Below are positions 23,288-32,112 of a DNA stretch of 64,000 nt, piece after piece. Positions within the stretch are counted from its first letter, which is position 1. The number at the start of each line of letters is the position of its first letter. The DNA is from Hanleya hanleyi (lineage: Eukaryota > Mollusca > Polyplacophora > Lepidopleurida > Hanleyidae), in NCBI GenBank assembly GCA_036873755.1, contig JAVTVY010025082.1, positions 43,693 to 107,692 of the forward strand. Direction: 5' to 3'. The translations under genes and the position numbers were made by a program. Below the pieces are notes generated by a model. It searched no databases and had not been told where the DNA came from. It worked only from the letters and a program-made list of their open reading frames with translations.

Positions 23288-24280
23288 ATGGACATCACCG
23301 ACCAGCGTACAGCTACCAAACTTCAAGAAGTAGCAGATGTACTTGAAGCCCAGGAGCGTATAGCTAGCAAACGTACGCACCCAGAGTCTGGTGTACCTGC
23401 CAAACGCGGTGCACGACCCAAACGACCCCGACTAACACCTTTAGAAATACCTGAGCAAGTGCTTCAGCCAGTGCCCCAGCAAGTGCCTGAGCCAGTGAAA
23501 GAAGAAGAGGTGCAACTTCCTATGTCTGTGCAGGAGATCAATGACATTATCCAGCAGGCCTACCAGGCAGCCCACACGAACACTTGGGAGCTCTCACCCT
23601 ATTTAACTGTGAGTGTGAAAGACGAGGAAGTGCATTTTAACGCTCCGGCCTGGGACGACAAACCAGCTAAGCATATCGCCTTGACGTTCGACACCTGGCT
23701 AAAACTACATACCATTGATTACGCCGTCGATGCGATCATTGACCACCAGGTGAGTGACGAAGCGAAATTTTATGTGGGTGACGACATCTTTGTCAGCTGT
23801 TCTAGATTCAACGACATGCTCCTGGTGCATATACGGAAATGGAAAATGAGGTCAGATACGCAAGAGCGTGTTCCTTGTCCTCAGGGTGTCACCTTGAAAA
23901 TAACGGCGTGGCGGAAGCTGCAGAGTCTCACAGCTCTAATTCATGAAGCCCTGTCTGACCAGGTGTCTCAGTATATTTATAAGAAGTACATGGACACATT
24001 CCTGGATCATCTCAGACCTCGCATTCGACACTTGCGTATCCAGCAATGTGCAGGCTGTGTGAACAAGGACGGGGTCTTCAACACTGTGGACAATAGTATA
24101 CCATCAGATGCGCTCATCACTCAGGCACTACAGGACGTCACCGAGTTGCAAATTGCCCTGGCATTGGAAGCTGCCTGTCCACCCAGAATTCCACGTGAAC
24201 AGATTGCTACCTTCATGTACGTGCACCAGGGGCGGAAAGACGATGATGAGTTCAAACAAATCTTGTTGCATAAATATTGA
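23288..24280 (+). CDS. PC4-like (ssDNA-binding type) protein, two repeats
   Basis: 330 aa from ATG 23288; the same frame is open upstream to about 23210 with an acidic stretch, so it may be the C-terminal part of the CARD protein. After a Pro/Glu/Gln-rich linker with basic patches (RGARPKRPR), two segments share a pattern seen in PC4 family domains: beta-strand-like run, then G/A-x-[ST]-L-x3-W-x2-L. They are about residues 105-140 (HIALTFDTWLKL) and 165-215 (IFVSCSRFNDMLLVHIRKW, then QGVTLKITAWRKLQ). PC4 domains bind single-stranded DNA, which would suit protein-primed replication or transcription. The assignment is by eye. The C-terminus has CAGCVNKDG of unknown role. Confidence 0.55.
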   Translation: MDITDQRTATKLQEVADVLEAQERIASKRTHPESGVPAKRGARPKRPRLTPLEIPEQVLQPVPQQVPEPVKEEEVQLPMSVQEINDIIQQAYQAAHTNTWELSPYLTVSVKDEEVHFNAPAWDDKPAKHIALTFDTWLKLHTIDYAVDAIIDHQVSDEAKFYVGDDIFVSCSRFNDMLLVHIRKWKMRSDTQERVPCPQGVTLKITAWRKLQSLTALIHEALSDQVSQYIYKKYMDTFLDHLRPRIRHLRIQQCAGCVNKDGVFNTVDNSIPSDALITQALQDVTELQIALALEAACPPRIPREQIATFMYVHQGRKDDDEFKQILLHKY

Positions 24281-24650
24281 ACATTTCAAGTCTTGTTGCA
24301 TTGAAAACATTCAGACATTACCGTATTCCTACATTCTATGTTCATTCTACGTTCATTGAAGCGCCTTGATAGCGTATAATTGTATTTAAAAAATTCAATA
24401 CCCAGAGTCTACTGTGGTGAAGACGTTCATTCTACTGTGTTAGTCTTGTTGCATAAATATTGAACATTTCAAGTCTTGTTGCATTGAAACATTCAGACAT
24501 TATCGTATTCCTACATTCTATGTTCATTCTATGTTCATTCTATGTTCATTCTATGTTCATTGAAGCGCCTTGATAGCGTATAATTGTATTAAAATTCAAT
24601 ACCCAGAGTCTACTGTGGTGAAGACGTTCATTCTATTATGTTAATAAAAA
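24262..24650. repeat. Direct duplication, ~185 bp, at the 3' end of the PC4-like gene
   Basis: TCTTGTTGCATAAATATTGA, CATTCAGACATTA, GCGCCTTGATAGCGTATAAT and CCCAGAGTCTACTGTGGTG occur in the same order at 24262-24445 and again at 24446-24640. The second copy has an expanded TATGTTCATTC tract. The first copy overlaps the last codons and stop of the PC4-like gene. Confidence 0.85.
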
Positions 24651-25167
24651 TAGTAGAAAATTCAAAATGGGTGTTAGTCTTCATTGAGTGTGGTGATGGG
24701 AGCTGGTGTTTTTTGTGCTTTGAGTTAGAAGTTTCCTCTTTCGAAAAGATTGGGTGGCCCTGAAAAGGGCCTTTGGAAAGTGTTATCTTCACACCGGACA
24801 CCCACGTCCTACACCCAGGACACTTTATCTTTAAATGCAGTTCCTCCGTCTCACTGCAGTGGCACGTCTCCCCTATACATGTTAGGGATACCCAGCATTC
24901 CTGACATAGGCATAGGTGACCGCACGGGAATAGGGCGTACATGGTCTCTTCGATGTTACACACGCTACAGGTGGATTTATTTTCTTCCTTAGTCAGATTT
25001 CTACGTAGTTTACACTTGTCCTCTTCCAATTGATCAATGTGTTCGTTCATTTGATCAATCTGTTCGTTCAGGCGGACCATCTCGGTCCAAGAGGGTGATG
25101 TTGTCATTCCTGTTGTTGTTGTAGCTGGCGTTGTGGTAGCTGGCGTTGTGGTAGCCGGCGTTGTCAT
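24628..25167 (-). pseudogene. Left RING gene, C-terminal part (E3 ligase-like)
   Basis: The frame contains a Thr/Pro repeat (TTTPA units), a predicted coiled coil (LNEQIDQMNEHIDQLEEDK) and a RING-type finger: CSVC, FPCGHLCLCQEC, then C-H-C residues and KCPGCRTW. The FPCGH..C...CPGCR layout resembles IAP/MEX3-type C-terminal RINGs, which recruit E2 enzymes. The apparent ATG at 25167 is contributed by an inserted repeat (25168-26790); the true N-terminus lies on the other side at 27123. Its 3' flank contains GGCCCTGAAAAGGGCC, shared with the right RING gene. Confidence 0.7.
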
Positions 25168-26790
25168 TATGCCCCCCCCCTCTAATTAGAGGGGGGCATA
25201 TAGCGATCGCTTTGTCCGTCCGTCTGTCCTTCCGAGTTTCTTGTCCGCGCGATATCTCGGTTAATATTTGATGGACAGGATTGAAACTTGCATGGAATGT
25301 GCCCAGTACCTCGTAGTTGTGCAGCGTACAGGTTTTCCCGAGTTTCGGTATAATTTTCAAGAGTTATGGCCCTTTTTCTGAAATCTCTGTGAATGGGACT
25401 TGTCCGGGCTGGATCTTGGTTAATATTGTATGGACAAGTATGAAATTTGCATGATATGTGGTCAGTGCCCCACAGTTGTGCAGCGTAAAGTTTCTCCGCG
25501 TTTTGCGTATATTTTCAAGAGTTATGTCCCTTTTTTTCTTCAAATCTTTGTGAAGTGGGACTTGTCCGGGCTGGATCTCGGTTAATGTTGTATGGACAAT
25601 TAAGAAATTTGCAGGATGTGTGGTCAGTGCCCTGTAGTTGTGCAGCGTGAAGTTTCTCCGCGTTTCGCTTATATTTTCAAGAGTTATGGCCCTTTTTTCT
25701 TGAAATCTTTGTGAATTGGGACTTGTCCAGGCTGGATCTCGGTTAATATTGTAGGGACAATTATGAAATTTGCAGCATATGTGGTCAGTGCCCTGTAGTT
25801 GTGCAGCATGGAGTTTCTCCGCGTTTTGCGTATATTTTCAAGACTTATGGCCCTTTTTTTCTTCAAATCTTTGTGAAGTGGGACTTGTCCGGGCTGGATC
25901 TCGGTTAATATTGTATGGACAAGTATGAAATTTTCAGGATATGTGGTCAGTGCCCTGTAGTTGTGCAGTGTGAAGTTTCTCTGCCTTTCGCATATATTTT
26001 CAAGAGTTATGGCCCTTTTTTTCTTCAAATCTTTGTGAATTGAGACTTGTCCAGGCTGAATCTCGGTTAATGTTGTATGGACAATTAAGAAATTTGCAGG
26101 ATGTGTGGTCAGTGCCCTGTAGTTGTGCAGCGTGAAGGTTCTCCGCGTTTCGCTTATATTTTCAAGAGTTATGGCCCTTTTTTCTTGAAATCTTTGTGAA
26201 TTGGGACTTGTCCAGGCTGGATCTCGGTTAATATTGCATGGACAAGTATGAAATTTGCATGATATGTGATCAATGCCCCATAGTTGTGCAGGATGAAGTT
26301 TCTCTGCTTTCGGTTATATTTTGAAGAGTTATGATCCTTTGTTTATCAAACCTAAGTGAATGGGATATATTTATTTGTCCAGGCTGGATCTCAGTCCATA
26401 ACCGATTTGGAAATGGCTATATACATGTATATGTCATTCTACATTCCAAAGCAGACCACATAGGTCCTGAAGCATGAAATTGCCCCAAAAAGAGTTAATT
26501 GGGTGCAAACTTCAAAGTTTACTGATCGCTTCATAATTTCACCACAATATACTCCCAAGGAATGTAGGTTTCATTTTCGGATTGGACGAAAGCCCCGGCG
26601 ACCATCTTGCATCAAAACATTGTATTATCACTTGTTGGTCGATACTTTGAATATGTATTATGCGAGGCATGGCAAAAAAATTGACTGAAATAGAATTTTC
26701 ATAATCATGAAGGCCTCCACCGACCAATACAGAACAGAACAATGGCGGAGCAGTGTCGGATTAAAGCGGAAGGGGGGCATACAATTGAGC
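25168..26790. mobile_element. Tandem-repeat mobile element inserted in the left RING gene
   Basis: Starts with a palindrome (ATGCCCCCCCC, TCTAATTAGA, GGGGGGCAT), then GTCCGTCCGTCTGTCC and six or seven units with a period of about 161 bp (GGGACTTGTCC at about 25397, 25557, 25717, 25879, 26041, 26202). It ends near GGGGGGCATAC at 26773-26783. Both sides of the insertion carry the same GTAGCCGGCGTTGTGGTAGC coding repeat, so it interrupts the Thr/Pro tract. Same general class as 6138-7100. Confidence 0.75.
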
Positions 26791-27123
26791 AATCTCTGAT
26801 TGCTTCCTTCCTGTGTTCCTGTTTCCGTAGCCGGCGTTGTGGTAGCTGGCGTTTGGGTAGTCGCTGTATTTGCTGGGGGGTCTACTGTTTAACCACTCTA
26901 TCTCGGGGAGTTCTTCATCATCCGTGACATCCTCATCGTCCAAAGTGTCCCTGACCTCTTGGTCTTGTTGTTCACTTCGCCGTCTCAACGTATCGGCAAT
27001 ATGATGTACCCGCTGTAAGCTTGTAATTATTGTCACATGATCGCCATCTTCTTCACTGGTAATCACCTCCCTACGTTCTCTAGGATCTTGTGCGTCGAAT
27101 AACCTCCGTCTGGTAGTCATCAT
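26791..27123 (-). pseudogene. Left RING gene, N-terminal part
   Basis: Starts at ATG 27123 (MMTTRRRLFDAQD), with a TATA/initiator promoter just upstream. About 85 residues are rich in Arg, Glu and Asp (TLDDEDVTDDEELPEIEW), then the frame enters the Thr/Pro repeat. In this frame the repeat reads Asn/Ala/Ser/Tyr, whereas the RING half reads Thr/Pro/Ala. The two frames differ around the G6 run at 26875-26880, so either a small indel lies there or the frame changed at the insertion. With 24628-25167 this is one disrupted gene. Confidence 0.55.
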
Positions 27124-27129
27124 GTAGTT

Positions 27130-27213
27130 GTGAATGAATGGCTAGATACTGCGCGCTTTTTTATAGTCTAGGCGGCCATGTTGTAGCCGCCATGTTGTAG
27201 CCGCCATGTTGGA
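27130..27213 (-). promoter_or_regulatory. Promoter of left RING gene: YY1-type sites, TATA, initiator
   Basis: On the minus strand: three CAACATGGC units (27172-27213), then TATAAAAAAG (27156-27165), then TCATTCAC (27130-27137) about 28 bp downstream, then ATG 27123. It mirrors the right RING promoter, except that the YY1-type units are present only on this side. Confidence 0.7.
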
Positions 27214-27218
27214 AAATG

Positions 27219-28096
27219 GCGCGCGGACGTCAGCGAAATCTCTCCATCAAAACATTGCGCTGGCTGAGGCTGGCAGAAATTTTGTGTTTCTTTTGCAACT
27301 TTAAACCGGTGTGATTTTGCAATAAATGCGAGTGCACGTGTAAAATTTATTTCAACTTGAACTGGGGGAACTGATCGTGTAGCGTTGAAAAATTCAGAAG
27401 GCTAGCGGCAGGGTAACTCACTATTTTTAATGATTTATCGGTTTTTAGACCCGTAACGTAATGCATAGGGTGGTATGGAAAACCCGATACACTTGAAATA
27501 AATCGGTTTACCTCCGTAAAAATAGGTGAGGTATGTTCCTCACAGCCTTATAATGTCACCCTGAAAATTGCAGCAGGTTTATCGAAAGAAAAGTAGGAAT
27601 TTTTATCGTATCACGCGGGCTATGGTAACACAGCCATTGACATGCATAGCTGTACTCACATTTGCCTTCACACTGTATAGTGTTGTGTTACCGTAGCCCG
27701 CGTGATACGATAAAAATTCCTACTTTTCTTTCGATAAACCTGCTGCAATTTTCAGGGTGACATTATAAGGCTGTGAGGAACACACCTCACGTATTTTTAC
27801 GGAGGTAAACCGATTTATTTCAAGTGTACCGGGTTTTCCACACCACCCTATCCATAACGTTACGGGTCTAAAAATCGATAAAATCATTAAAATAGTGGGT
27901 TAGCTGCCGCTAGCCTTCTGAATTTTTCAACGCTACACGATCAGTTCCCCCAGTTCAAGTTGAAATAAATTTGACACGTCCACTCGCATTTATTGCAAAA
28001 TCACACCGGTTTAAAGTTGCAAAAGAAACACAAAATTTCTGCGAGCCTATGCCAGCGCAATGTTTTGATGGAGAGATTTCGCTGACGTCCGCGCGC
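27219..28096. repeat. Long palindrome: two ~412-bp arms, 53-bp loop
   Basis: Arms 27219-27631 and 27685-28096 are near-perfect reverse complements (GCGCGCGGACGTCAGCG at the outer left, CGCTGACGTCCGCGCGC at the outer right; GGTAACAC and GTGTTACC at the apex). The similarity continues outward through both TATA/initiator regions to the two start codons. No ORF occupies it. It separates the divergent RING genes. An origin, a bidirectional promoter or an inversion-duplication joint are possible. Confidence 0.9.
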
Positions 28097-28121
28097 TCAT
28101 GCGCGTGCTCTACGGTTAGAC

Positions 28122-28157
28122 TATAAAAAAGCGCGCAGTGTCTATCCATTCATTCAC
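28122..28157 (+). promoter_or_regulatory. Promoter of right RING gene (TATA + initiator)
   Basis: TATAAAAAAGCGCGCAG at 28122, then CATTCATTCAC ending at 28157, with TATA-to-TCATTCAC distance 28 bp. The ATG follows at 28167. Confidence 0.75.
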
Positions 28158-28166
28158 AACTACATC

Positions 28167-29024
28167 ATGGATATGGGTGAAACCATGGATATTGATGGAG
28201 CCATTGACAACCTATTACAAGAGCTATTGATAGATAATGAACTACAACACCAACCGGTAGAGGAGAATTTCATCGATATGGTACACGATGAAGATTGGGT
28301 GGGTAATATATTACAAGACCTATTCATAGATGAACAACAACAACAACACCAACCGGTACAGGGTGGCGATATTGAACGCGACGAAGGAGCACAAGTGGCA
28401 GCGGATGTCACCGCACTCCAATACCAACGGTTTGACCGAGTGCTAGAAGATATCTTCCAAGAACATGAAGAACAAAGCCTCCAAGCTCAACGCCTACCCG
28501 ATGAATTTATGAAACGTGGAGAAGATTTTCATTTTACCAGTGCAACTTCACCAGCCTATTACACCGTAGCAGCTACTGACCAGCCTGAGCCCACAGAAAA
28601 AGGGGAGGGGGAAAAAGAACAAGAACAGATGGCTATTTTACAGCCGCCATTACTGGGAGAAGACCAAGAAAAAACAGAAAAAAACAGAAAAGAGATGTTT
28701 AAAAGAGACAAAAGAGACAAGAAACAACTAGAACAAATTCAAGAAATGGAGGACTACTCTACCGCAATAAGAATAAGACTGGCACCAGACGCAATACGGA
28801 AACCACCACAGTATTTACGCTGTGTGGAATGCTCTAGAGGCTTTGCTAAAGATGCCATTTTTCCATGCGGCCATCAAGCCGTGTGTCTATCCTGTATTCA
28901 CAGACATGCCCACCGAACAACAGAGCAGCCTATGTCCACTGACACCCCCCTAGAGTGTGAACTCATCGTCCTCGACCGTCCGGTGTGTGCCCAGAGGCGG
29001 ATAAACCTGACCCGAACGATGTAA
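28167..29024 (+). CDS. Right RING-finger protein
   Basis: 285 aa from ATG 28167, placed 45 bp after the TATA box. The N-terminus has two acidic repeats (NLLQELLIDNELQHQPV and NILQDLFIDEQQQQHQPV), possibly protein-binding helices. Residues about 115-143 are the MKRGEDFHF module, almost identical to the start of the CARD protein. A Lys/Glu-rich coiled region follows. The C-terminus is RING-like: CVEC, FPCGHQAVCLSC, HRHAH, CELIV and RPVCAQRRI. The first Cys of the usual CPxC pair appears to be Arg, so ligase activity is uncertain. Its 3' flank (AAAAGCCCTTTTCAGGGCC, then CTTTCGAAAGAGGA) matches the left RING gene's 3' flank, supporting an inverted duplication. Confidence 0.7.
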   Translation: MDMGETMDIDGAIDNLLQELLIDNELQHQPVEENFIDMVHDEDWVGNILQDLFIDEQQQQHQPVQGGDIERDEGAQVAADVTALQYQRFDRVLEDIFQEHEEQSLQAQRLPDEFMKRGEDFHFTSATSPAYYTVAATDQPEPTEKGEGEKEQEQMAILQPPLLGEDQEKTEKNRKEMFKRDKRDKKQLEQIQEMEDYSTAIRIRLAPDAIRKPPQYLRCVECSRGFAKDAIFPCGHQAVCLSCIHRHAHRTTEQPMSTDTPLECELIVLDRPVCAQRRINLTRTM

Positions 29025-29122
29025 CCCCTTACATTTTCCAAAAGCCCTTTTCAGGGCCACCCAATCTTTCGAAAGAGGATGAAGCTTCTAATCAAAGCAC
29101 AAAATAACACCAACTCCTGCAC

Positions 29123-29165
29123 ATGCACATACACACACACACGCACACACACACACACACACACC
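29123..29165. repeat. (CA)n microsatellite
   Basis: An ACACAC run with a few interruptions directly after the right RING gene, followed by three copies of GGTAACAATA-like repeats. Confidence 0.9.
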
Positions 29166-29770
29166 TAGGTAACAATAGGTAACAATAGGTAAATAACACT
29201 TAGTCAATGGAAAACTTCCTACTAACAGCGCCCAGGTATTAGTATGAATGTACGGTAACCGAATAATACCGGAAATAGCCGAGTGTAAAAAAAAATTTCG
29301 TGGTGGGGAGATGGGTAAATGAGAGAGGGTGAGGAGATTGAGCACTACCCAGGTGGGTCCCGGAAATAGCCGAGTGTAAAATTTTTTGTTTGGTGAGGTG
29401 AGGGAGATTGGTAAAAATCATAGAGGGGGATAGGGGGCATTTTGCAAGGGTTGGCCCTGATAAAAAAGGAGGACGGTTTAGGGGTTGGCCCTGAAATTTT
29501 TTGCATGGGTTGGCCCTGAACACTGAAAAAAACCCTGTATGTTGGAAGGCGAAGGGGTTGGCCCTGAAAAGGACCGTTGAGGGGCAGGGATTTTTTTGGG
29601 GGGTTGGAGATTGGTAATCATAGAATATAGAGGACAGGAGATTCACCCATGTATGACCTGATTTGAATTGAATGTGCCAAGTTAGAAGTTCTCCTTTCGG
29701 TAGATTGGGGTGGCCCTGAAAAGGGCCGTTGAGGTCAATTTGTTTACCCTGTTTTATTCAGTGGGAGTTT
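29166..29770. repeat. Low-complexity spacer with GGTTGGCCCTGAA repeats
   Basis: TTGGCCCTGAA recurs at about 29453, 29487, 29510 and 29559; GGAAATAGCCGAGTGTAAAA occurs twice (29270, 29359). The hairpin-forming GGCCCTGAAAAGGGCC appears at 29712, as in the 3' flanks of both RING genes, so it may be a duplicated 3'-end signal. Open frames here look non-coding. Confidence 0.5.
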
Positions 29771-29944
29771 GCCTGTTTACTCCAAACTGCTCACGGAAAA
29801 GTAGCGGCCAGGTTCCAACCGGTAACGGTGTTGTTGTTGTTGGTCATCGTCGACATCGATGGGGAGATCGTCTACAAAGCGCGCTGGCGCTATTCTTTGT
29901 AGTTCACCGATGTCGACGAATTCCGGCTGGACTGGTGGACGAGG

Positions 29945-30208
29945 TTATCGTTGTTGGTGTACCTCGTCCAGGGCCTCTCGCAGATGGATCAACCACTCCT
30001 CATCCGATAACGTTCTAGCTGTGACGATCAGGGCGTTGAGAATTGTCCCTGCTTCCCGGGTGAAGTTGTTGTTCACTTGCCGGCACCATTGCTGAATTTC
30101 TCCTAGCCAGAAGGCTTTAACGGCTTTCGCCACCTCGGCTCTCTGCCTCCTCGCCTCTACCATGCGCCCCGAAGCCTTGGTCGTGGACATCTTGGCCACC
30201 CTGTTCAT
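29945..30208 (-). CDS. Small accessory protein of unknown function, possibly frame-broken
   Basis: 87 aa: basic N-terminus (MVEARRQRAEVAKAVKAF), then a helical segment ending LREALDEVHQQR. It has its own promoter. Beyond the stop another frame stays open to about 29,775 with acidic and Gln-rich content, so the real protein may be longer. No family recognised. ATG 30208 or the internal ATG 30190 could be used. Confidence 0.45.
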   Translation of the reverse strand: MNRVAKMSTTKASGRMVEARRQRAEVAKAVKAFWLGEIQQWCRQVNNNFTREAGTILNALIVTARTLSDEEWLIHLREALDEVHQQR

Positions 30209-30261
30209 TTTTTCCTGCTGCAGTCTATAGGTCTTGACAGTGTGGCAAAGGTATTTGGAAT

Positions 30262-30292
30262 GACGCTTGCCACGCGGCCCCGGATTTTATAC
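30262..30292 (-). promoter_or_regulatory. TATA + initiator for the small minus-strand gene
   Basis: On the minus strand TATAAAATCC, then TCATTCC about 28 bp downstream: the same spacing as other element genes. Confidence 0.6.
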
Positions 30293-30469
30293 TGAAAGTA
30301 GAGTAGATTTTCATTGGCTGTTTCAACGGAGGTGATGCTCCTTCATTGGTTCTTTTATTGATCGCTCATTGGTTCTTTTAGCGATTGCTCATTGGCTCTT
30401 TTTCTCGACTGCTGATTGGCCAATATAGTGCGTAGCATAACTTCCTGGGTTAATTTTCAATCCGCTGTT

Positions 30470-31140
30470 TTTGCACAAAATTGGCTATGCCCAATTCCCA
30501 TGTTAAATCATTGCGTATCTCTATAACATTAGAGTTGAACTACACGTCATGCCTGCTGGGTCCCCGCAGAATCCTTACTTTTTGCACAAAATTGACTATG
30601 GCGAATTCCCATGTTAAATCCATTCATATCTCTATAACATTAGGATTGGCCCTGAAACATTTTTTCGTTGTGGGTCTCAGCCAGCGCGCGGACGTCGGCG
30701 AAGAATCGCGACGTCCGGGCGCACAACCCTTCCTGGGTTAATTTTCAATCCTCACATTTTGCACAAAATTGGCTATGGCCAATTCTCCAGGTTAAATCAT
30801 TGCGTATCTCTATAACATTAGGGGTTGAACTACGCGTCGCTGATTGGTCTAATTTAGGCGCCAGTAATGCCTGCTGGGTCCCCGCAGAATCCTCACTTTT
30901 TGCGCAAAATTGGCTATAGCAAATTCCCATGTTAAATCCATTCATATCTCTATAACATTAGGGTTGACCCTGAAACATTTTTTCGTTGTGGGTCTCAGCC
31001 AGCGCGCGGACGTCGGCGAAGAATCGCGACGTCCGCGCGCACAACCCTTCCTGGGTTAATTTTCAATCCTCACATTTTGCGCAAAATTGGCTATGGCCAA
31101 TTCCCAGGTTAAATCCATTCCTATCTCTATAACATTACAG
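30470..31140. repeat. Direct repeats with GACGTC-centred hairpins
   Basis: TGCACAAAATTGGCTATGGC, followed by AATTCCCA(T/G)GTTAAATC and ATCTCTATAACATTA, recurs about five times (from 30475, 30587, 30767, 30902 and 31078). Two copies of CAGCGCGCGGACGTCGGCGA followed by an inverted CGCGACGTCC (30682-30720 and 31001-31041) form GC-rich hairpins. The same GCGCGGACGTC word starts the arms of the central palindrome. Non-coding; possibly regulatory or replicative. Confidence 0.75.
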
Positions 31141-31354
31141 CCCGAATGATCACGGATTTTCACGAAGGTAGGGGAAAATAAAAAACTATAACGTATTCGG
31201 GTACGGATAGAGAGAGAGGCACGAAAAAAACTATAACGTGTACGGCTACGGACTAGGGGTTTAATAGACACTACCGAGTGATCACGGACTTTCACGAAGG
31301 GGGAGATGGAAAAATAAAAAAAAAATAAAAAAAACACAACGTGGACCCCTTCGA

Positions 31355-31392
31355 TATATACAGGCCTGCCTCGTCGGTGTTTTGTCATTCAC
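31355..31392 (+). promoter_or_regulatory. TATA + initiator for the tandem PC4-like gene
   Basis: TATATACAGG at 31355 and TCATTCAC at 31385, distance 30 bp, with ATG at 31397. Confidence 0.7.
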
Positions 31393-31396
31393 CACC

Positions 31397-32079
31397 ATGG
31401 CAGCGCACGGAGCACTTGGGGAGCTTGCCTTGTTCCAACTCACCCCCCACGTCATCCTGATCGTCTATGACCATCAACTGCAGCTCATCGAAGAACATCC
31501 CCGAGAGGTGAAGCTATGTTTAACCCTAGCAGGATGGACTCTATTGACACGGTTGTTACAGGGAAAAGAGCCCGAAGTCGATTTCATGCACGTGGGAGTA
31601 GGTGTCTACCTACGAAGTGGTAGAGATGATTCTTTTTCCCCCGGTTAGAAGAGCGTGCTGGTCCCTCTATCATACTCCGTCCGGCATTATGGCAGGCGCT
31701 GAAAGCTATTATCACCGACGTCCACGACTTACTGCACCCCGAAGCGAACTCTGTAGCCACCCGCACTCTTACACCTGGCTGCACCCTATTGTTGTATCCC
31801 AAACGAGTGGAGCTCATCGATGACGACAGTAGGTGTTGGTGTACGTCTGAACCAGCGCGTGTCTCTTTGTCACCGGAAGGCTGGACTACCTTGAAACGGA
31901 TGTTGTTGGGTGACCTGGACGGTGATAGCATTCACCTGTGTGACGACGTCTACATTTTCCGCGGTCCCTATTTTGCTCGACTCCTCTGTCTCAAGCGAGG
32001 TGGTTTTACTCTGGACCCTGATCTATGGACAGCCTTGGAAATAGTAATCCCCATTGTCGATGAAGTACTATATCTATAG
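31397..32079 (+). pseudogene. Tandem PC4-like repeat protein (one frame break)
   Basis: The first frame runs 31397-31648; after the T5C5 run (31633-31642) the next frame carries on to 32079. It is homologous to the two adjacent genes 54890-55387 and 55460-55930 of Polinton 2, but here two units sit in one gene. Each unit has a beta-rich start, then a [VI]-x-L-x3-GW-x2-[LF] helix (LTLAGWTLLTRLL; VSLSPEGWTTLKRML), then a second strand set and [FI]-x-L-x-P-x-LW-x-ALE (FTLDPDLWTALE). The pattern resembles PC4. Likely a single-stranded DNA-binding or transcription role; inference. Confidence 0.55.
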
Positions 32080-32112
32080 GATGCACACAGGCTAGAGTGT
32101 CAGTGTCTACTC

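Noticed and set aside
25684..26028. Minus-strand repeat ORF (KKKRAI...ENI units)
   Set aside because: Encoded by the 161-bp tandem units of the inserted element; no start context and no similarity to real proteins.
29239..29646. Minus-strand open frames in the G-rich spacer right of the RING gene
   Set aside because: The translations are low-complexity products of GGTTGGCCCTGAA repeats with no promoter and no homolog in Polinton 2.
30470..31140. CRISPR-like array in the direct-repeat region
   Set aside because: Repeat spacing is irregular and spacers are themselves repeated; the context is a eukaryotic element.
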